42,051 bases of DNA from Methyloprofundus sp. (GTDB lineage Bacteria; Pseudomonadota; Gammaproteobacteria; Methylococcales; Methylomonadaceae): NCBI GenBank assembly GCA_013138595.1, contig WTCM01000113.1, positions 1-42,051 of the forward strand. Direction: 5' to 3'. The translations under genes were made by a program, and so were the position numbers. The first letter of the stretch is position 1. The number at the start of each line of letters is the position of its first letter. The notes under the pieces were generated by a model, which worked only from the letters and a program-made list of their open reading frames with translations, searched no databases and had not been told where the DNA came from. This document shows, piece after piece, positions 30,472-39,909 of the stretch.

Positions 30472-31374
30472 ATGATGAACCCTAGACATTTTATTAGTTT
30501 ACTAGATCTTTCTAGTGATGAATTCCGTACACTTATTCAACGTGCGATTGAACTAAAATCTGCGCGACAGCCTGATTTTCAACCTTTAAAAGGACAGGTG
30601 CTGGCGATGATTTTTGAAAAATCGTCCACGCGTACGCGCATTTCATTTGAAACGGGTATGACTCACTTTGGCGGTAGTACGATCTTTTTATCACCGCGCG
30701 ATACCCAACTGGGGCGTGGTGAGCCTATTCGTGATAGTGCTAAAGTGATCTCTAGTATGGTCGATGGTATTATGTTGCGTACCAATGATCACGTGATGGT
30801 CACGGAATTTGCCGAACATTCTAGTGTGCCTGTGATTAATGGATTGACGGATTTATTACATCCCTGCCAACTGCTTGCCGATATGCAAACCTATTTTGAG
30901 CACCGAGGGGAGATACAAGGTAAAACAGTCACTTGGATAGGGGATGGTAATAATATGTGTCATTCTTATGTGAATGCAGCGATACGTTTAGACTTTAAGT
31001 TAAATATAGCCAGCCCAGCAGGTTATTTGCCAGATGCAGAGATTATTAAATCTGCAGGTTCGCGCGTGCAATTATTTGATAATACTTTGGATGCCGCTCA
31101 AGGCTCTGACTTAATTGTCACCGACGTTTGGGCCAGTATGGGACAAGAAGAAGAACAGAAACAACGCGAACTCGCTTTTGCGGACTTTCAGGTGAATCAA
31201 AGCGTCATGGATAAGGCAAATACCGATGCTTTATTTATGCACTGCTTACCTGCTCATCGCGGTGAAGAAGTGTCTGCTGAGGTGATTGATGGTCAGCAAA
31301 GCGTTATTTTTGATGAAGCAGAAAATCGCTTACATGCACAAAAAGCACTCTTAGAATTACTTATGTCTCAATAA
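30472..31374 (+). CDS. argF: Ornithine carbamoyltransferase
   Basis: [46 protein letters not shown]. Confidence 0.96.
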   Translation: MMNPRHFISLLDLSSDEFRTLIQRAIELKSARQPDFQPLKGQVLAMIFEKSSTRTRISFETGMTHFGGSTIFLSPRDTQLGRGEPIRDSAKVISSMVDGIMLRTNDHVMVTEFAEHSSVPVINGLTDLLHPCQLLADMQTYFEHRGEIQGKTVTWIGDGNNMCHSYVNAAIRLDFKLNIASPAGYLPDAEIIKSAGSRVQLFDNTLDAAQGSDLIVTDVWASMGQEEEQKQRELAFADFQVNQSVMDKANTDALFMHCLPAHRGEEVSAEVIDGQQSVIFDEAENRLHAQKALLELLMSQ

Positions 31375-31380
31375 ATTGGC

Positions 31381-31438
31381 TACAGGATATGCACCGCACA
31401 CCTAGTGCTGGCAAAAGGTACGCGGTGCGATACCTGAC
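31381..31438. repeat. REPIN-like element family C, copy 3 (degenerate)
   Basis: tacaggatatgcaccgcacacctagtgctggcaaaaggtacgcggtgcgatacctgac aligns with 19914-19971. Confidence 0.75.
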
Positions 31439-31526
31439 AGCTTATAGGCATAAATTCTTTAAACAGCTAGTTTAAGCTTAAACCAGCGTATAATTATCAC
31501 ACTTTCTCTATTGATAGGATTCATTT

Positions 31527-32198
31527 GTGAAATATTTTTCTTATTTTATTTTAGCTATTCTCAGTTGTAATATTGCTGTTGCCAAGTCAGTTTATGTTAC
31601 TGACAATATGAAATTCACCTTAAGAAGCGGTGAAAGCAGCACGCATAAAATTATTAGAATGCTAGGCACAGGTACTAAACTAAGCTTACTAGGGGTCGAT
31701 AAAGACACAGGCTATAGCCATGTACAAACAAGTTCTGGCGTTGCGGGTTATATCCCGACTCGTTTCACACTAAACAAGCCTATCGGGCGTTGGTATTTAG
31801 ATAAAGCGAATAAGCAAGTAGAGACTTTAAAAGCTGAAAATGTAAAAATTAAAACGACGCTAACGGATTTACAGCAAAATAATAGTAGCGCTGTCTCTAG
31901 TAATACCAATCTCACTCAAGAACGCGACCAACTGAGACTTGATCTTACAGAGTTACAACAAACCGCTTCTAATGCGATTCAGCTACAACGCCAACGTAAT
32001 GAACTACAAGAGCGCGTAGTCAATGTAGAACGCGAGTTACAACAGATTAAAAGAGCAAAGCAAGCCTTAGAAGATAGCACTAGCCAAGATTGGTTTTTAT
32101 ATGGCGGTATCTTATCTTTTCTAGGTATTTTATTTGGTTTATTGATTCCTAAAATTAGCTGGCATCGTAAATCTCAGGGTAACTGGGATACTTTTTAA
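31527..32198 (+). CDS. TIGR04211/YgiM-like SH3 domain protein with coiled coil and C-terminal TM
   Basis: Signal peptide, YVTDNMKFTLRSGESSTHKIIRMLGTGTKLSLLGVD..GYIPTRF SH3 domain, coiled coil, terminal TM helix. Confidence 0.85.
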   Translation: MKYFSYFILAILSCNIAVAKSVYVTDNMKFTLRSGESSTHKIIRMLGTGTKLSLLGVDKDTGYSHVQTSSGVAGYIPTRFTLNKPIGRWYLDKANKQVETLKAENVKIKTTLTDLQQNNSSAVSSNTNLTQERDQLRLDLTELQQTASNAIQLQRQRNELQERVVNVERELQQIKRAKQALEDSTSQDWFLYGGILSFLGILFGLLIPKISWHRKSQGNWDTF

Positions 32199-32252
32199 TA
32201 AAAATGTAGCTTCCCCCCCTAAGCTACACGGCAATTAAGTTAAACATTTTGA

Positions 32253-32325
32253 TATAGGATGTGTTGACGTTAGGAAACGCATCAAAGGCAAGAAAGATGC
32301 GTTTCGTGCCTCAACACATCCTATA
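32253..32325. repeat. REPIN-like palindrome family B, copy 2
   Basis: tataggatgtgttgacgttaggaaacgcatcaaaggcaagaaagatgcgtttcgtgcctcaacacatcctata; near-identical to 4986-5058. Confidence 0.88.
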
Positions 32326-32458
32326 TTTTTCTGAAGCGACGCTACACCAAATTTTCCGCTAAGTGATGGATTTTGTTACGTGCCTAAAACACATGCCGTA
32401 CACTCTCCCCATCCTACACAGCGTTAATTTTTCAACACTTTAAAACATACATAAGCAC

Positions 32459-34144
32459 ATGGCCAACGATAATAATACCCGAACATTTTCTTCTAAAGTT
32501 GTAGATGGCATGGAGCGCGCACCGAGTCGTGCGATGTTACACGCTGTTGGCTTTACAAACGAAGATTTTAAAAAACCACAAATTGGTATTGCCTCTACAT
32601 GGAGCATGGTAACACCGTGTAATATGCACATTAACAAACTTGCTGATGATACCGTGAATGGTGTGGATGCGGCAGGCGGTAAAGCGATTATTTTCAATAC
32701 CATCACTATTTCTGATGGTATTTCTATGGGCACAGAGGGAATGAAATACTCTCTAGTCTCACGTGAAGTGATTGCGGATTCGATTGAAACCGTGACAGGC
32801 TGTCAAGGTTTTGATGGGATTGTTGCTATCGGTGGTTGTGATAAAAACATGCCAGGGTGTATGATCGCGATTTCGCGTTTAGACCGCCCTGCTATCTTTG
32901 TTTACGGCGGTACGATTTTACCGGGTTGTCATAAAGAGAAAAAACTAGATGTGGTATCCGTTTTTGAAGCAGTAGGTGCACGTGCGAATAACTTAATTGA
33001 TGATGCAGAGCTTGCTGCAATTGAAGAAAAAGCGATTCCAGGTGCGGGTTCTTGTGGCGGTATGTACACAGCAAATACCATGGCTTCTGCGATTGAAGCA
33101 CTGGGCATGAGCTTACCCGGTAGTTCTGCACAAGCGGCTATTTCTGATGAAAAGCGTAAAGATTGTGAACGTGCAGGCGCGGCGGTGCTGGAGTTGCTTA
33201 AAAAAGATATTAAGCCTAGCGACATCATGGACAAAAAAGCCTTTGAAAATGCCATTACCGTGGTCATTGCCTTAGGGGGGTCAACCAACGCTGTGCTACA
33301 TATTCTAGCGATGGCACATGCCGCTAAAGTCGACATTCAGTTAAGTGACTTCACACGCATTGGTGCAAACGTACCGATGGTTGCTGATTTAAAACCGAGT
33401 GGTCGCTACCAAATGGCAGAGTTAATTGAAATTGGAGGCATTCAGCCTTTAATGAAGATTTTACTAGGCCGTGGTTTATTGCACGGTGAATGCTTAACCG
33501 TCACAGGTAAAACATTAGCCGAAAACCTAGCGAATGTAGCACCTTACCCGATTGACCAAGATATGATTTTGCCTTTAGATAATCCTATTAAAAAAGACAG
33601 TCATCTAGTGATTTTACACGGTAACTTAGCCACTGAAGGCTCGGTTGCAAAAATTACAGGCAAAGAAGGTTTATGCTTTACAGGGTCGGCAAAAGTATAC
33701 GATACCGAAGAAGAAGCCTTACAAGGTATTTTAAACGGTGATATTGTTAAAGGTGATGTGATTGTGATTCGCTACGAAGGCCCTAAAGGCGGCCCGGGTA
33801 TGCGTGAAATGCTTTCACCTACCTCAGCTATTATGGGTAAAGGCTTAGGTAAAGAAGTTGCCTTGATTACTGATGGTCGTTTCTCAGGCGGTACACATGG
33901 CTTTGTAGTAGGACATATCACCCCAGAAGCCCATGTCGGTGGTCCATTAGCGATTATTGAAGATGGCGATAAAATCACTATTGATGCAGAGTCTAAGCAA
34001 TTAACCTTGCATGTAGAAGACGCTGAAATAGCCGCTCGCTTAACAAAATGGCAACAACCTGCGCCTAAATATACACGCGGTGTATTGGCTAAATACGCTA
34101 AATTAGTCAGTTCTGCTTCTGAGGGTGCGGTGACGGATAAGTAG
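32459..34144 (+). CDS. ilvD: Dihydroxy-acid dehydratase
   Basis: [76 protein letters not shown]. Confidence 0.97.
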   Translation: MANDNNTRTFSSKVVDGMERAPSRAMLHAVGFTNEDFKKPQIGIASTWSMVTPCNMHINKLADDTVNGVDAAGGKAIIFNTITISDGISMGTEGMKYSLVSREVIADSIETVTGCQGFDGIVAIGGCDKNMPGCMIAISRLDRPAIFVYGGTILPGCHKEKKLDVVSVFEAVGARANNLIDDAELAAIEEKAIPGAGSCGGMYTANTMASAIEALGMSLPGSSAQAAISDEKRKDCERAGAAVLELLKKDIKPSDIMDKKAFENAITVVIALGGSTNAVLHILAMAHAAKVDIQLSDFTRIGANVPMVADLKPSGRYQMAELIEIGGIQPLMKILLGRGLLHGECLTVTGKTLAENLANVAPYPIDQDMILPLDNPIKKDSHLVILHGNLATEGSVAKITGKEGLCFTGSAKVYDTEEEALQGILNGDIVKGDVIVIRYEGPKGGPGMREMLSPTSAIMGKGLGKEVALITDGRFSGGTHGFVVGHITPEAHVGGPLAIIEDGDKITIDAESKQLTLHVEDAEIAARLTKWQQPAPKYTRGVLAKYAKLVSSASEGAVTDK

Positions 34145-34158
34145 TTAATCTGCTATTT

Positions 34159-34194
34159 GTAGGATGGGTAGAGCGTCTTTTTGCGAAACCCATC
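34159..34194. repeat. Single REP-like element (GTAGGATGGGTAGAGCG...GCGAAACCCATC)
   Basis: GTAG followed by imperfect hairpin gatgggtagagcgtctttttgcgaaacccatc. Confidence 0.72.
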
Positions 34195-34248
34195 AAGCTG
34201 CAAAGTCAAAATTAGATTTTAATTAATTTTAAAAGGGCTATTTAAATA

Positions 34249-34635
34249 ATGAACCTTCATGATGCTGAAAAATTTTCAAGCCAAGTTGCGCAAGATTTTG
34301 ATAGTCTATGCAATAGTGCCACAAAGCAAGAAATTGAAGATGCTAATGGAAAAATAGAACCCAATATAATATCAAATACAGGATCATTACTATATGTTGC
34401 CTATGAAAATACTACCCCTCTTTACGTAGGTGAAACTGGAAAATCAATAAAAAGACGTTTTATTTCAGATACAAGCGGATCTCATAAAGTAAAAAATTCA
34501 GACTGGTATGCCAGAATGACGCATGTAAAATTTATTGATCTTGACGAAGATAATGTCCCATATAGAAAACTATTGGAACAAGCATTATCAATAGCTATTC
34601 AGCCTGAATTTTACGGTCGACGAGATAAAAAATAA
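34249..34635 (+). CDS. GIY-YIG nuclease-like small protein
   Basis: LLYVAYENTTPLYVGETGKSIKRRFISDTSGSHK resembles a GIY-YIG core. Confidence 0.5.
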   Translation: MNLHDAEKFSSQVAQDFDSLCNSATKQEIEDANGKIEPNIISNTGSLLYVAYENTTPLYVGETGKSIKRRFISDTSGSHKVKNSDWYARMTHVKFIDLDEDNVPYRKLLEQALSIAIQPEFYGRRDKK

Positions 34636-34694
34636 GGTGACGACTAAAACACCATACACCTCCATTACCTAATTGAGTATCTAAGGAGATTATT

Positions 34695-34946
34695 ATGACG
34701 ACTCTTACTGTTCACAACCTTGATGATGCAATGGAAAAGCAATTACAAATTAAGGCAAAAAAACACAATTGCTCCCCAGAAGAAGAGGTTTACCGTATTC
34801 TTAAAAACGCTCTCTTTCCTAAAGACCAGCAAAAAAACTTAGGGAGTCGTTTACACGAGCAAATTATAGAAATAAGTAACGGTATAGAACTGGAATTACC
34901 TACTCGTTCAGCTCCTCGAAAAGCCCCTAGTTTTGAAAACAAGTGA
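34695..34946 (+). CDS. FitA/VapB-type antitoxin
   Basis: MTTLTVHNLDDAMEKQLQIKAKKHNCSPEEEVYRILKNAL, RHH antitoxin; 4-nt overlap with PIN toxin. Confidence 0.85.
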   Translation: MTTLTVHNLDDAMEKQLQIKAKKHNCSPEEEVYRILKNALFPKDQQKNLGSRLHEQIIEISNGIELELPTRSAPRKAPSFENK

Positions 34947-35371
34947 TATTACTAGATACTAATATCATTTCTGAACTGATGCGCCCAGCCCCAAATTCAA
35001 TAGTCATTGAATGGTTAGATGAACAATTTAGTCATGAATTATACCTTTCTGCTATCGTTAAAGCTGAAATCGAAATGGGAATTGCTATTTTAGATAATGG
35101 CAAACGCAAACAGACTTTATTACAAGCAGCAGAACTCATTTTTTCAAATTTCACACATCGCTGCTTACCCTTTGACTGTAAGACTGCGCCCCACTATGCA
35201 AAAATCATCGCCTTTACAAAAAAACAAGGTCGCCCAATGAGTGTTGAAGATGCTCAAATTGCTGCAATTGCAATACAAAACTCTGCATTACTTGCTACGC
35301 GAAATATCTCTGATTTTGATTTTTTAGAAAATTTAAAACTAGTCAACCCCTGGCTATATACAACAAATTAA
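34943..35371 (+). CDS. FitB/VapC-type PIN-domain toxin
   Basis: LLDTNIISELMRPAPNSIVIEWL, SAIVKAEIEMGI, GRPMSVEDAQIAAIAIQNSALLATRNISDFDFL; GTG start. Confidence 0.92.
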   Translation: MILLDTNIISELMRPAPNSIVIEWLDEQFSHELYLSAIVKAEIEMGIAILDNGKRKQTLLQAAELIFSNFTHRCLPFDCKTAPHYAKIIAFTKKQGRPMSVEDAQIAAIAIQNSALLATRNISDFDFLENLKLVNPWLYTTN

Positions 35372-35377
35372 GAAAAA

Positions 35378-35459
35378 TATAAAAGGAAAGGAGTCAATGG
35401 CAAAATTTTTAAATACGAGTGCAAACCATTACTTTTTGAAAAAACTGATAAAGAACAGA
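35378..35459 (+). repeat. Direct repeat R1: copy of the upstream region and first codons of the PLD-like gene
   Basis: tataaaaggaaaggagtcaatggcaaaatttttaaatacgagtgcaaaccattactttttg... closely matches 36384-36465. Encodes only MAKFLNTSANHYFLKKLIKNRCKVL*. Confidence 0.85.
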
Positions 35460-35576
35460 TGTAAAGTATTATAACCTGTCTAGCCTACGCTGTTAGGCTT
35501 TACACCTCAGCCCAAGCTACCTATAATACTTTTCACATCCTCTAAAGACTGGTGTATTAAACAGGATATATTTGAT

Positions 35577-35771
35577 ATGAATACTAAGCTAGAGCGTCTA
35601 ACTAACCATAATTTATCTTTCGATGAAAAAAATAAATTATATGAAGAATTTAAGTATAAAAACTTTGTTTCTAGCTCAAAACTAGAAGGGATTGATATTA
35701 TTCCTGTAACAGAAAGTTTAGATGAGCTAGAAAATAAATATCAAGCCATTGGAGCACGCCTTAATGGCTGA
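35577..35771 (+). CDS. Small antitoxin of a Fic module
   Basis: 64 aa; FVSSSKLEGIDI contains S-x3-E-G, matching the Fic inhibitory motif [S/T]xxxE[G/N]; overlaps the fic start by a few nt. Confidence 0.72.
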   Translation: MNTKLERLTNHNLSFDEKNKLYEEFKYKNFVSSSKLEGIDIIPVTESLDELENKYQAIGARLNG

Positions 35772-36360
35772 TAAATATGGGGCAGAGCAAGACCCATATT
35801 GCTATAACCATACCAATGTCTTAAAAAATAATTTTAATATTCAAGATGAAAATATACTATCAAATGCAGAAAGGGAAATCACAACAGCCGCATTAAAAAG
35901 TATTCATTTTTCTCTGCCCCCGTATGACCTAGCATATTTTAAAAACATTAATTATCACCTTTTCTCACGAATTTATAATTGGGCTGGAAAACTAAGAAGC
36001 ATTGATATATCAAAAAATGAAACCCATTTCTGTATCGTTGACCGAATAGAGCCAGAAGCAGATAAGCTTTTTAAAACCCTAAAAAAACACCATTATTTTG
36101 TAGCGTTAAGCGATAAAGAATTTATAGAGTATATCGCGCAGCTTTACGGCGATATAAATATGCTCCACCCTTTCAGGGAAGGCAATGGGCGAACACAAAG
36201 AATTTTATTTGATCATATTGCACTCAATGCAGCTTATACAATCAATTGGTCAGTAAGCACAGAACAAAAGTGGAAAGAAGCAAATATTCATGCCGTAGAG
36301 TGTGACTATGAAGCTTTGCAAGCTATTTTCAGGCTAGGCTTGAAGAAAATACAAACCTAA
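35764..36360 (+). CDS. Fic family toxin/AMPylase
   Basis: Complete catalytic motif HPFREGNGRTQR, YFKNINYHLFSRIYNWAGKLR; ATG at 35764 preferred over the TTG at 35749. Confidence 0.92.
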   Translation: MADKYGAEQDPYCYNHTNVLKNNFNIQDENILSNAEREITTAALKSIHFSLPPYDLAYFKNINYHLFSRIYNWAGKLRSIDISKNETHFCIVDRIEPEADKLFKTLKKHHYFVALSDKEFIEYIAQLYGDINMLHPFREGNGRTQRILFDHIALNAAYTINWSVSTEQKWKEANIHAVECDYEALQAIFRLGLKKIQT

Positions 36361-36383
36361 GAGCAGAAAACCACATACACTTA

Positions 36384-36465
36384 TATAAAAGGAAAGGAGT
36401 CAATGGCAAAATTTTTAAATACAAGTGCAACCAACTATTTTTTGGAAGAACTGATAAAAACAGCA
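36384..36465 (+). repeat. Direct repeat R2, including the RBS and start of the PLD-like gene
   Basis: Pairs with R1 (35378-35459). Confidence 0.85.
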
Positions 36466-37107
36466 CAGGATAGGCTGATATTAATTAGCCCCTATCTAAA
36501 ATTAAACGACCGCATCAAGGAATTACTAGAAGATAAAAATCGCTTAAAAATTGATGTCAGAATTATCTATGGTAAAAATGAACTGCAAAATGATGAAATT
36601 AATTGGCTGAGTGAGTTAACTTTCATTAGAACAAGCTTCTGTAAAAACCTGCATGCAAAATGCTACCTGAATGAAGAAAGCTGTATTATCACCAGCTTAA
36701 ATTTATATGAGTTTAGCCAAGTCAATAATAATGAAATGGGCGTTGCTGTTTCTCGTTCAGATGATCCAGGCTTGTATAAAGAGACTTATGAAGAAGCACA
36801 AAGAATTATCCGAATTAGCGATGAAGTAAGAATTTCTTTAGAAAAAGTTGGCTCTGCCCCAAAAGTAACTGAGCAGAAGAGCTTAGATGTAAAAAAAGAA
36901 AACTATAACAAACTAACCACATCAAAGTTAGCAAAAAAACTGGGTAAAACAACCAGTCAGCTTAGCGAAGAGCTAGTCTCTCTAGGGTATTTGAAAATAA
37001 ACGATGGAAAAGAAGAACTGACAGAAAAAGCCAAACAAGCAGGCGGTGAAAGTAAAAAAGGACGGTTTGGCGCTTATTTTTTATGGGATGAAAACTTAAG
37101 TGTATAA
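36403..37107 (+). CDS. PLD-like family protein with C-terminal helix-rich DNA-binding-like domain
   Basis: LILISPYLKLNDRIKELL, NLHAKCYLNEESCIITSLNLYEFSQVNNNEMGV (single HxK motif); C-terminal TTSKLAKKLGKTTSQLSEELVSLGYL. Confidence 0.75.
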   Translation: MAKFLNTSATNYFLEELIKTAQDRLILISPYLKLNDRIKELLEDKNRLKIDVRIIYGKNELQNDEINWLSELTFIRTSFCKNLHAKCYLNEESCIITSLNLYEFSQVNNNEMGVAVSRSDDPGLYKETYEEAQRIIRISDEVRISLEKVGSAPKVTEQKSLDVKKENYNKLTTSKLAKKLGKTTSQLSEELVSLGYLKINDGKEELTEKAKQAGGESKKGRFGAYFLWDENLSV

Positions 37108-37216
37108 ACCGCATCCATTTTGAAACACGTAGTTTTTTATTGATGAAAAAAACAGCTACCATTTCAACACGAAACAGGACATATTAAGGTAATGTGCAAT
37201 AGACAGCGAATTCATA

Positions 37217-37241
37217 GTTCCTCACGCTCCAGCGTGGGAAC
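37217..37241. repeat. Short palindrome GTTCCTCACGCTCCAGCGTGGGAAC
   Basis: Near-perfect palindrome, resembles dispersed GTTCCCACGCT repeats seen in many bacteria. Confidence 0.65.
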
Positions 37242-37454
37242 GATAAAAATGGATGAGAACGAATAATCTCTAACTCACTGAGATTGCTGAGCATCCCATC
37301 TTCAAAATAGTAGCCGAAAAATATTTAAAATTAGCGGTATTAACACTAATTTTAAATACCTGAAAGTAAAAAAAGCTTAGCTCATAAACTACGACTTTCA
37401 ATGTAGACGGGGTTTAGCATAAAATATTGTCCCCCTTAAAAAGTACCACAAGGC

Positions 37455-38024
37455 TTGAATATGATGAGTTTAAGAACTAAATTTTATATCGCTATTGATG
37501 CAATAACAGACAGTAAAGATTATTTAAAAATAGAGGAATTAAAAAATACTTATGCCTATAAAATTTGCGCTCGCAATGCTTATGTGGGCATTTGGATAGC
37601 AAAAGACCAATCCTTTATCATCTCAAGATATAAAGTAGGCAATCACCCTTATTTATTTAATGAATATCATTGGGATATTGATACTGAAGGTCATTTTTTT
37701 ACAGGGACAGTCAAGCCGCTTGAGTTGGTTGAGCCCTGCCCTTTTGAGTTAAAAAGTGAAGTTTCCAGTACAGATGAGCAAGTAATAATTGACTACCTGA
37801 ATCAGTTAGAAGAAAAACACCCTATTGTTGAGGGCTTTAATTCACTGCAACACCGAAAAGAATCGGCGATTACATTTGCACGAAGATTATCAGGTGATCG
37901 TTTTTCTAATGAACAATTATTTGCCATGATTAAGACTGATAGTTCAAATAAAAACGCGGCGCTTGAGTTATTGAAAAAACGCGGCTATTCTCTTGAGGAT
38001 ATTGAAACTCATATCAATCCCTAA
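37455..38024 (+). CDS. Hypothetical protein
   Basis: Complete 189 aa ORF; not recognised. Confidence 0.55.
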   Translation: MNMMSLRTKFYIAIDAITDSKDYLKIEELKNTYAYKICARNAYVGIWIAKDQSFIISRYKVGNHPYLFNEYHWDIDTEGHFFTGTVKPLELVEPCPFELKSEVSSTDEQVIIDYLNQLEEKHPIVEGFNSLQHRKESAITFARRLSGDRFSNEQLFAMIKTDSSNKNAALELLKKRGYSLEDIETHINP

Positions 38025-38061
38025 ACACCCCTCTTCCGCCCCCAACTCAATACCTCACACC

Positions 38062-39381
38062 ATGCACTCTTCCCAATCCTTTGTAAACTGGTTCCGTGAT
38101 TCTTCGCCATATATACATGCCCACCGTAATCGCACCTTTGTCATTTATTTTGGCGGTGAAGCGGTTTTAGATGCTAGCCTGCATAGCTTAGTGCATGACT
38201 TCGCTTTATTAAATAGCTTAGGTATACGTCTAGTACTCGTACATGGCATACGCCCACAAATCGACTTACGCTTACAGCAACAAAATCGACACTCTGAATT
38301 TCATCAACAATTGCGCATTACCGATGATACAGCACTGCAGTGCGTCAAAGAGTCAGCAGGCTTAGTCCGTGTGGAAATTGAATCTTTACTCTCTTTAGGG
38401 GTGGCGAATTCGCCGATGTCAGGTGCAAAAGTCAGCGTTATCTCAGGAAATTTTGTCACTGCTCAGCCTATCGGTGTACTAGGCGGTATCGACTACCAGC
38501 ATACGGGTAAAGTACGCCGTATTGAAAGCGATGCGATTCAACAGCAATTAAATGCGGGTAATGTGGTCTTAATTTCCCCTGTTGGCTACTCGCCCAGTGG
38601 TGAGCTGTTTAATTTATCCGCTGAACAACTCGCGACCGAAGTCGCCATTGCCTTACAAGCTGAAAAATTAATTTTAATGACTGAGCAGAGCTGTTTATCG
38701 ACAGCCACGGGACAATTAATTGAGCAGATGACCAGTCAGGAAACTCAATCTTTAATTGAGCACGACCAGCAGTTAGAAGCCAGTACTCAATGTGCTTTAC
38801 AATCCGCCATCTATGGGTGTCAATCAGGCGTGCAGCGCGTGCATATTTTAAATCGTAAAACGGACGGGGCTTTATTAATCGAACTGTTCAGTCGTGATGG
38901 CTGTGGCACTTTGATTAGCTCTATAGAGTTTGAAACCTTACGCCCTGCTGTTTTAAGCGATATTCCAGGTATTTTAGAACTGATTAAGCCCTTGCAACAA
39001 CAAGGCTTGTTGCTTGCACGTTCAGAGGAACATTTAGAAATCAATATCAGTGATTATATTGTGATTGACCGTGACGGGCTTATTATTGGCTGTAGTGCTT
39101 TACATAAAATAGAACATAGTTCTGCAGGTTTAATTGCTTGCCTAGCGGTACACCCTGACTATCGTCGCTCAGCGCGTGGCAACCAACTATTAGAGCAACT
39201 TTTTATCGATGCTAAAAATCATGCACTAGAGCAACTTTTTGCACTTTCAACGCAAACCATGCATTGGTTTAAAGAACGTGGCTTTCAGAGCAGCGATTTT
39301 GCAGAGCTACCGAGCAGCTTGCAACAAAGTTACAATCACTTACGTAATGCGCAAGTTTTAAAAATAATGCTTGAAGCATAA
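38062..39381 (+). CDS. argA: Amino-acid N-acetyltransferase (N-acetylglutamate synthase)
   Basis: Kinase-like N-domain (LVLVHGIRPQIDLRL, HTGKVRRIE) plus C-terminal GNAT domain. ATG at 38062 preferred. Confidence 0.94.
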   Translation: MHSSQSFVNWFRDSSPYIHAHRNRTFVIYFGGEAVLDASLHSLVHDFALLNSLGIRLVLVHGIRPQIDLRLQQQNRHSEFHQQLRITDDTALQCVKESAGLVRVEIESLLSLGVANSPMSGAKVSVISGNFVTAQPIGVLGGIDYQHTGKVRRIESDAIQQQLNAGNVVLISPVGYSPSGELFNLSAEQLATEVAIALQAEKLILMTEQSCLSTATGQLIEQMTSQETQSLIEHDQQLEASTQCALQSAIYGCQSGVQRVHILNRKTDGALLIELFSRDGCGTLISSIEFETLRPAVLSDIPGILELIKPLQQQGLLLARSEEHLEINISDYIVIDRDGLIIGCSALHKIEHSSAGLIACLAVHPDYRRSARGNQLLEQLFIDAKNHALEQLFALSTQTMHWFKERGFQSSDFAELPSSLQQSYNHLRNAQVLKIMLEA

Positions 39382-39416
39382 AAAAGGCCAGTAAGCTTAT
39401 ATCGCTTACTAGCCTT
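39381..39416 (-). terminator. Putative rho-independent terminator of the minus-strand gene 39522-39728
   Basis: On the minus strand: aaggctagtaagcgatataagcttactggcctttttt; abuts the argA stop. Confidence 0.65.
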
Positions 39417-39521
39417 AAATTATCTACTGACCCCACATACAAAATCACTTATCTAATTTTTGCACCACAGTAGATATGGGGCATGCTATCGCCTTAGCCT
39501 TCTGACAGCATACAATCAATA

Positions 39522-39728
39522 TTATTTACATGCTACGTAATCAACTGTAATGCCTTCTTTTTTCAAACGTGAATAGGCTTTATCTTCTGCAATCGGTGTT
39601 TTTGTTGCATTGACAATTCTCTCACCACCAGCCACTTCACCATCAATGTAGCCAGTACATTTATAAGGCTTTGCATAAGATACACTTGTGATTAAGCTTA
39701 ACGCGATAGCTGCAATAATTTTTTTCAT
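39522..39728 (-). CDS. Small secreted hypothetical protein
   Basis: Signal peptide MKKIIAAIALSLITSVSYA followed by a short mature region with two Cys. Confidence 0.7.
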   Translation of the reverse strand: MKKIIAAIALSLITSVSYAKPYKCTGYIDGEVAGGERIVNATKTPIAEDKAYSRLKKEGITVDYVACK

Positions 39729-39909
39729 TGTAATCTCTCCATGCCCTATTAACTAAATAGACCAGACATTGGGCATATCAAATATCTGACATAAACAAAA
39801 CTGTTTAAGTAACCATAAAGCTTATTACTTATCCGCCTATAATACTCCTATTTAGAGCAAAGCAATATAAGCTTATACTTAATTATATCTTTTTTCTTTA
39901 ATTAATGCG

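Noticed and set aside
32929-33336. 135-aa antisense ORF inside ilvD (also 32892-33131, 33772-33978)
   Set aside because: Lies entirely opposite a well-conserved gene; no recognisable protein features.
35397-35474. 25-codon ORF at repeat R1
   Set aside because: Interpreted as a remnant/duplicate of the PLD-like gene start rather than a functional gene.
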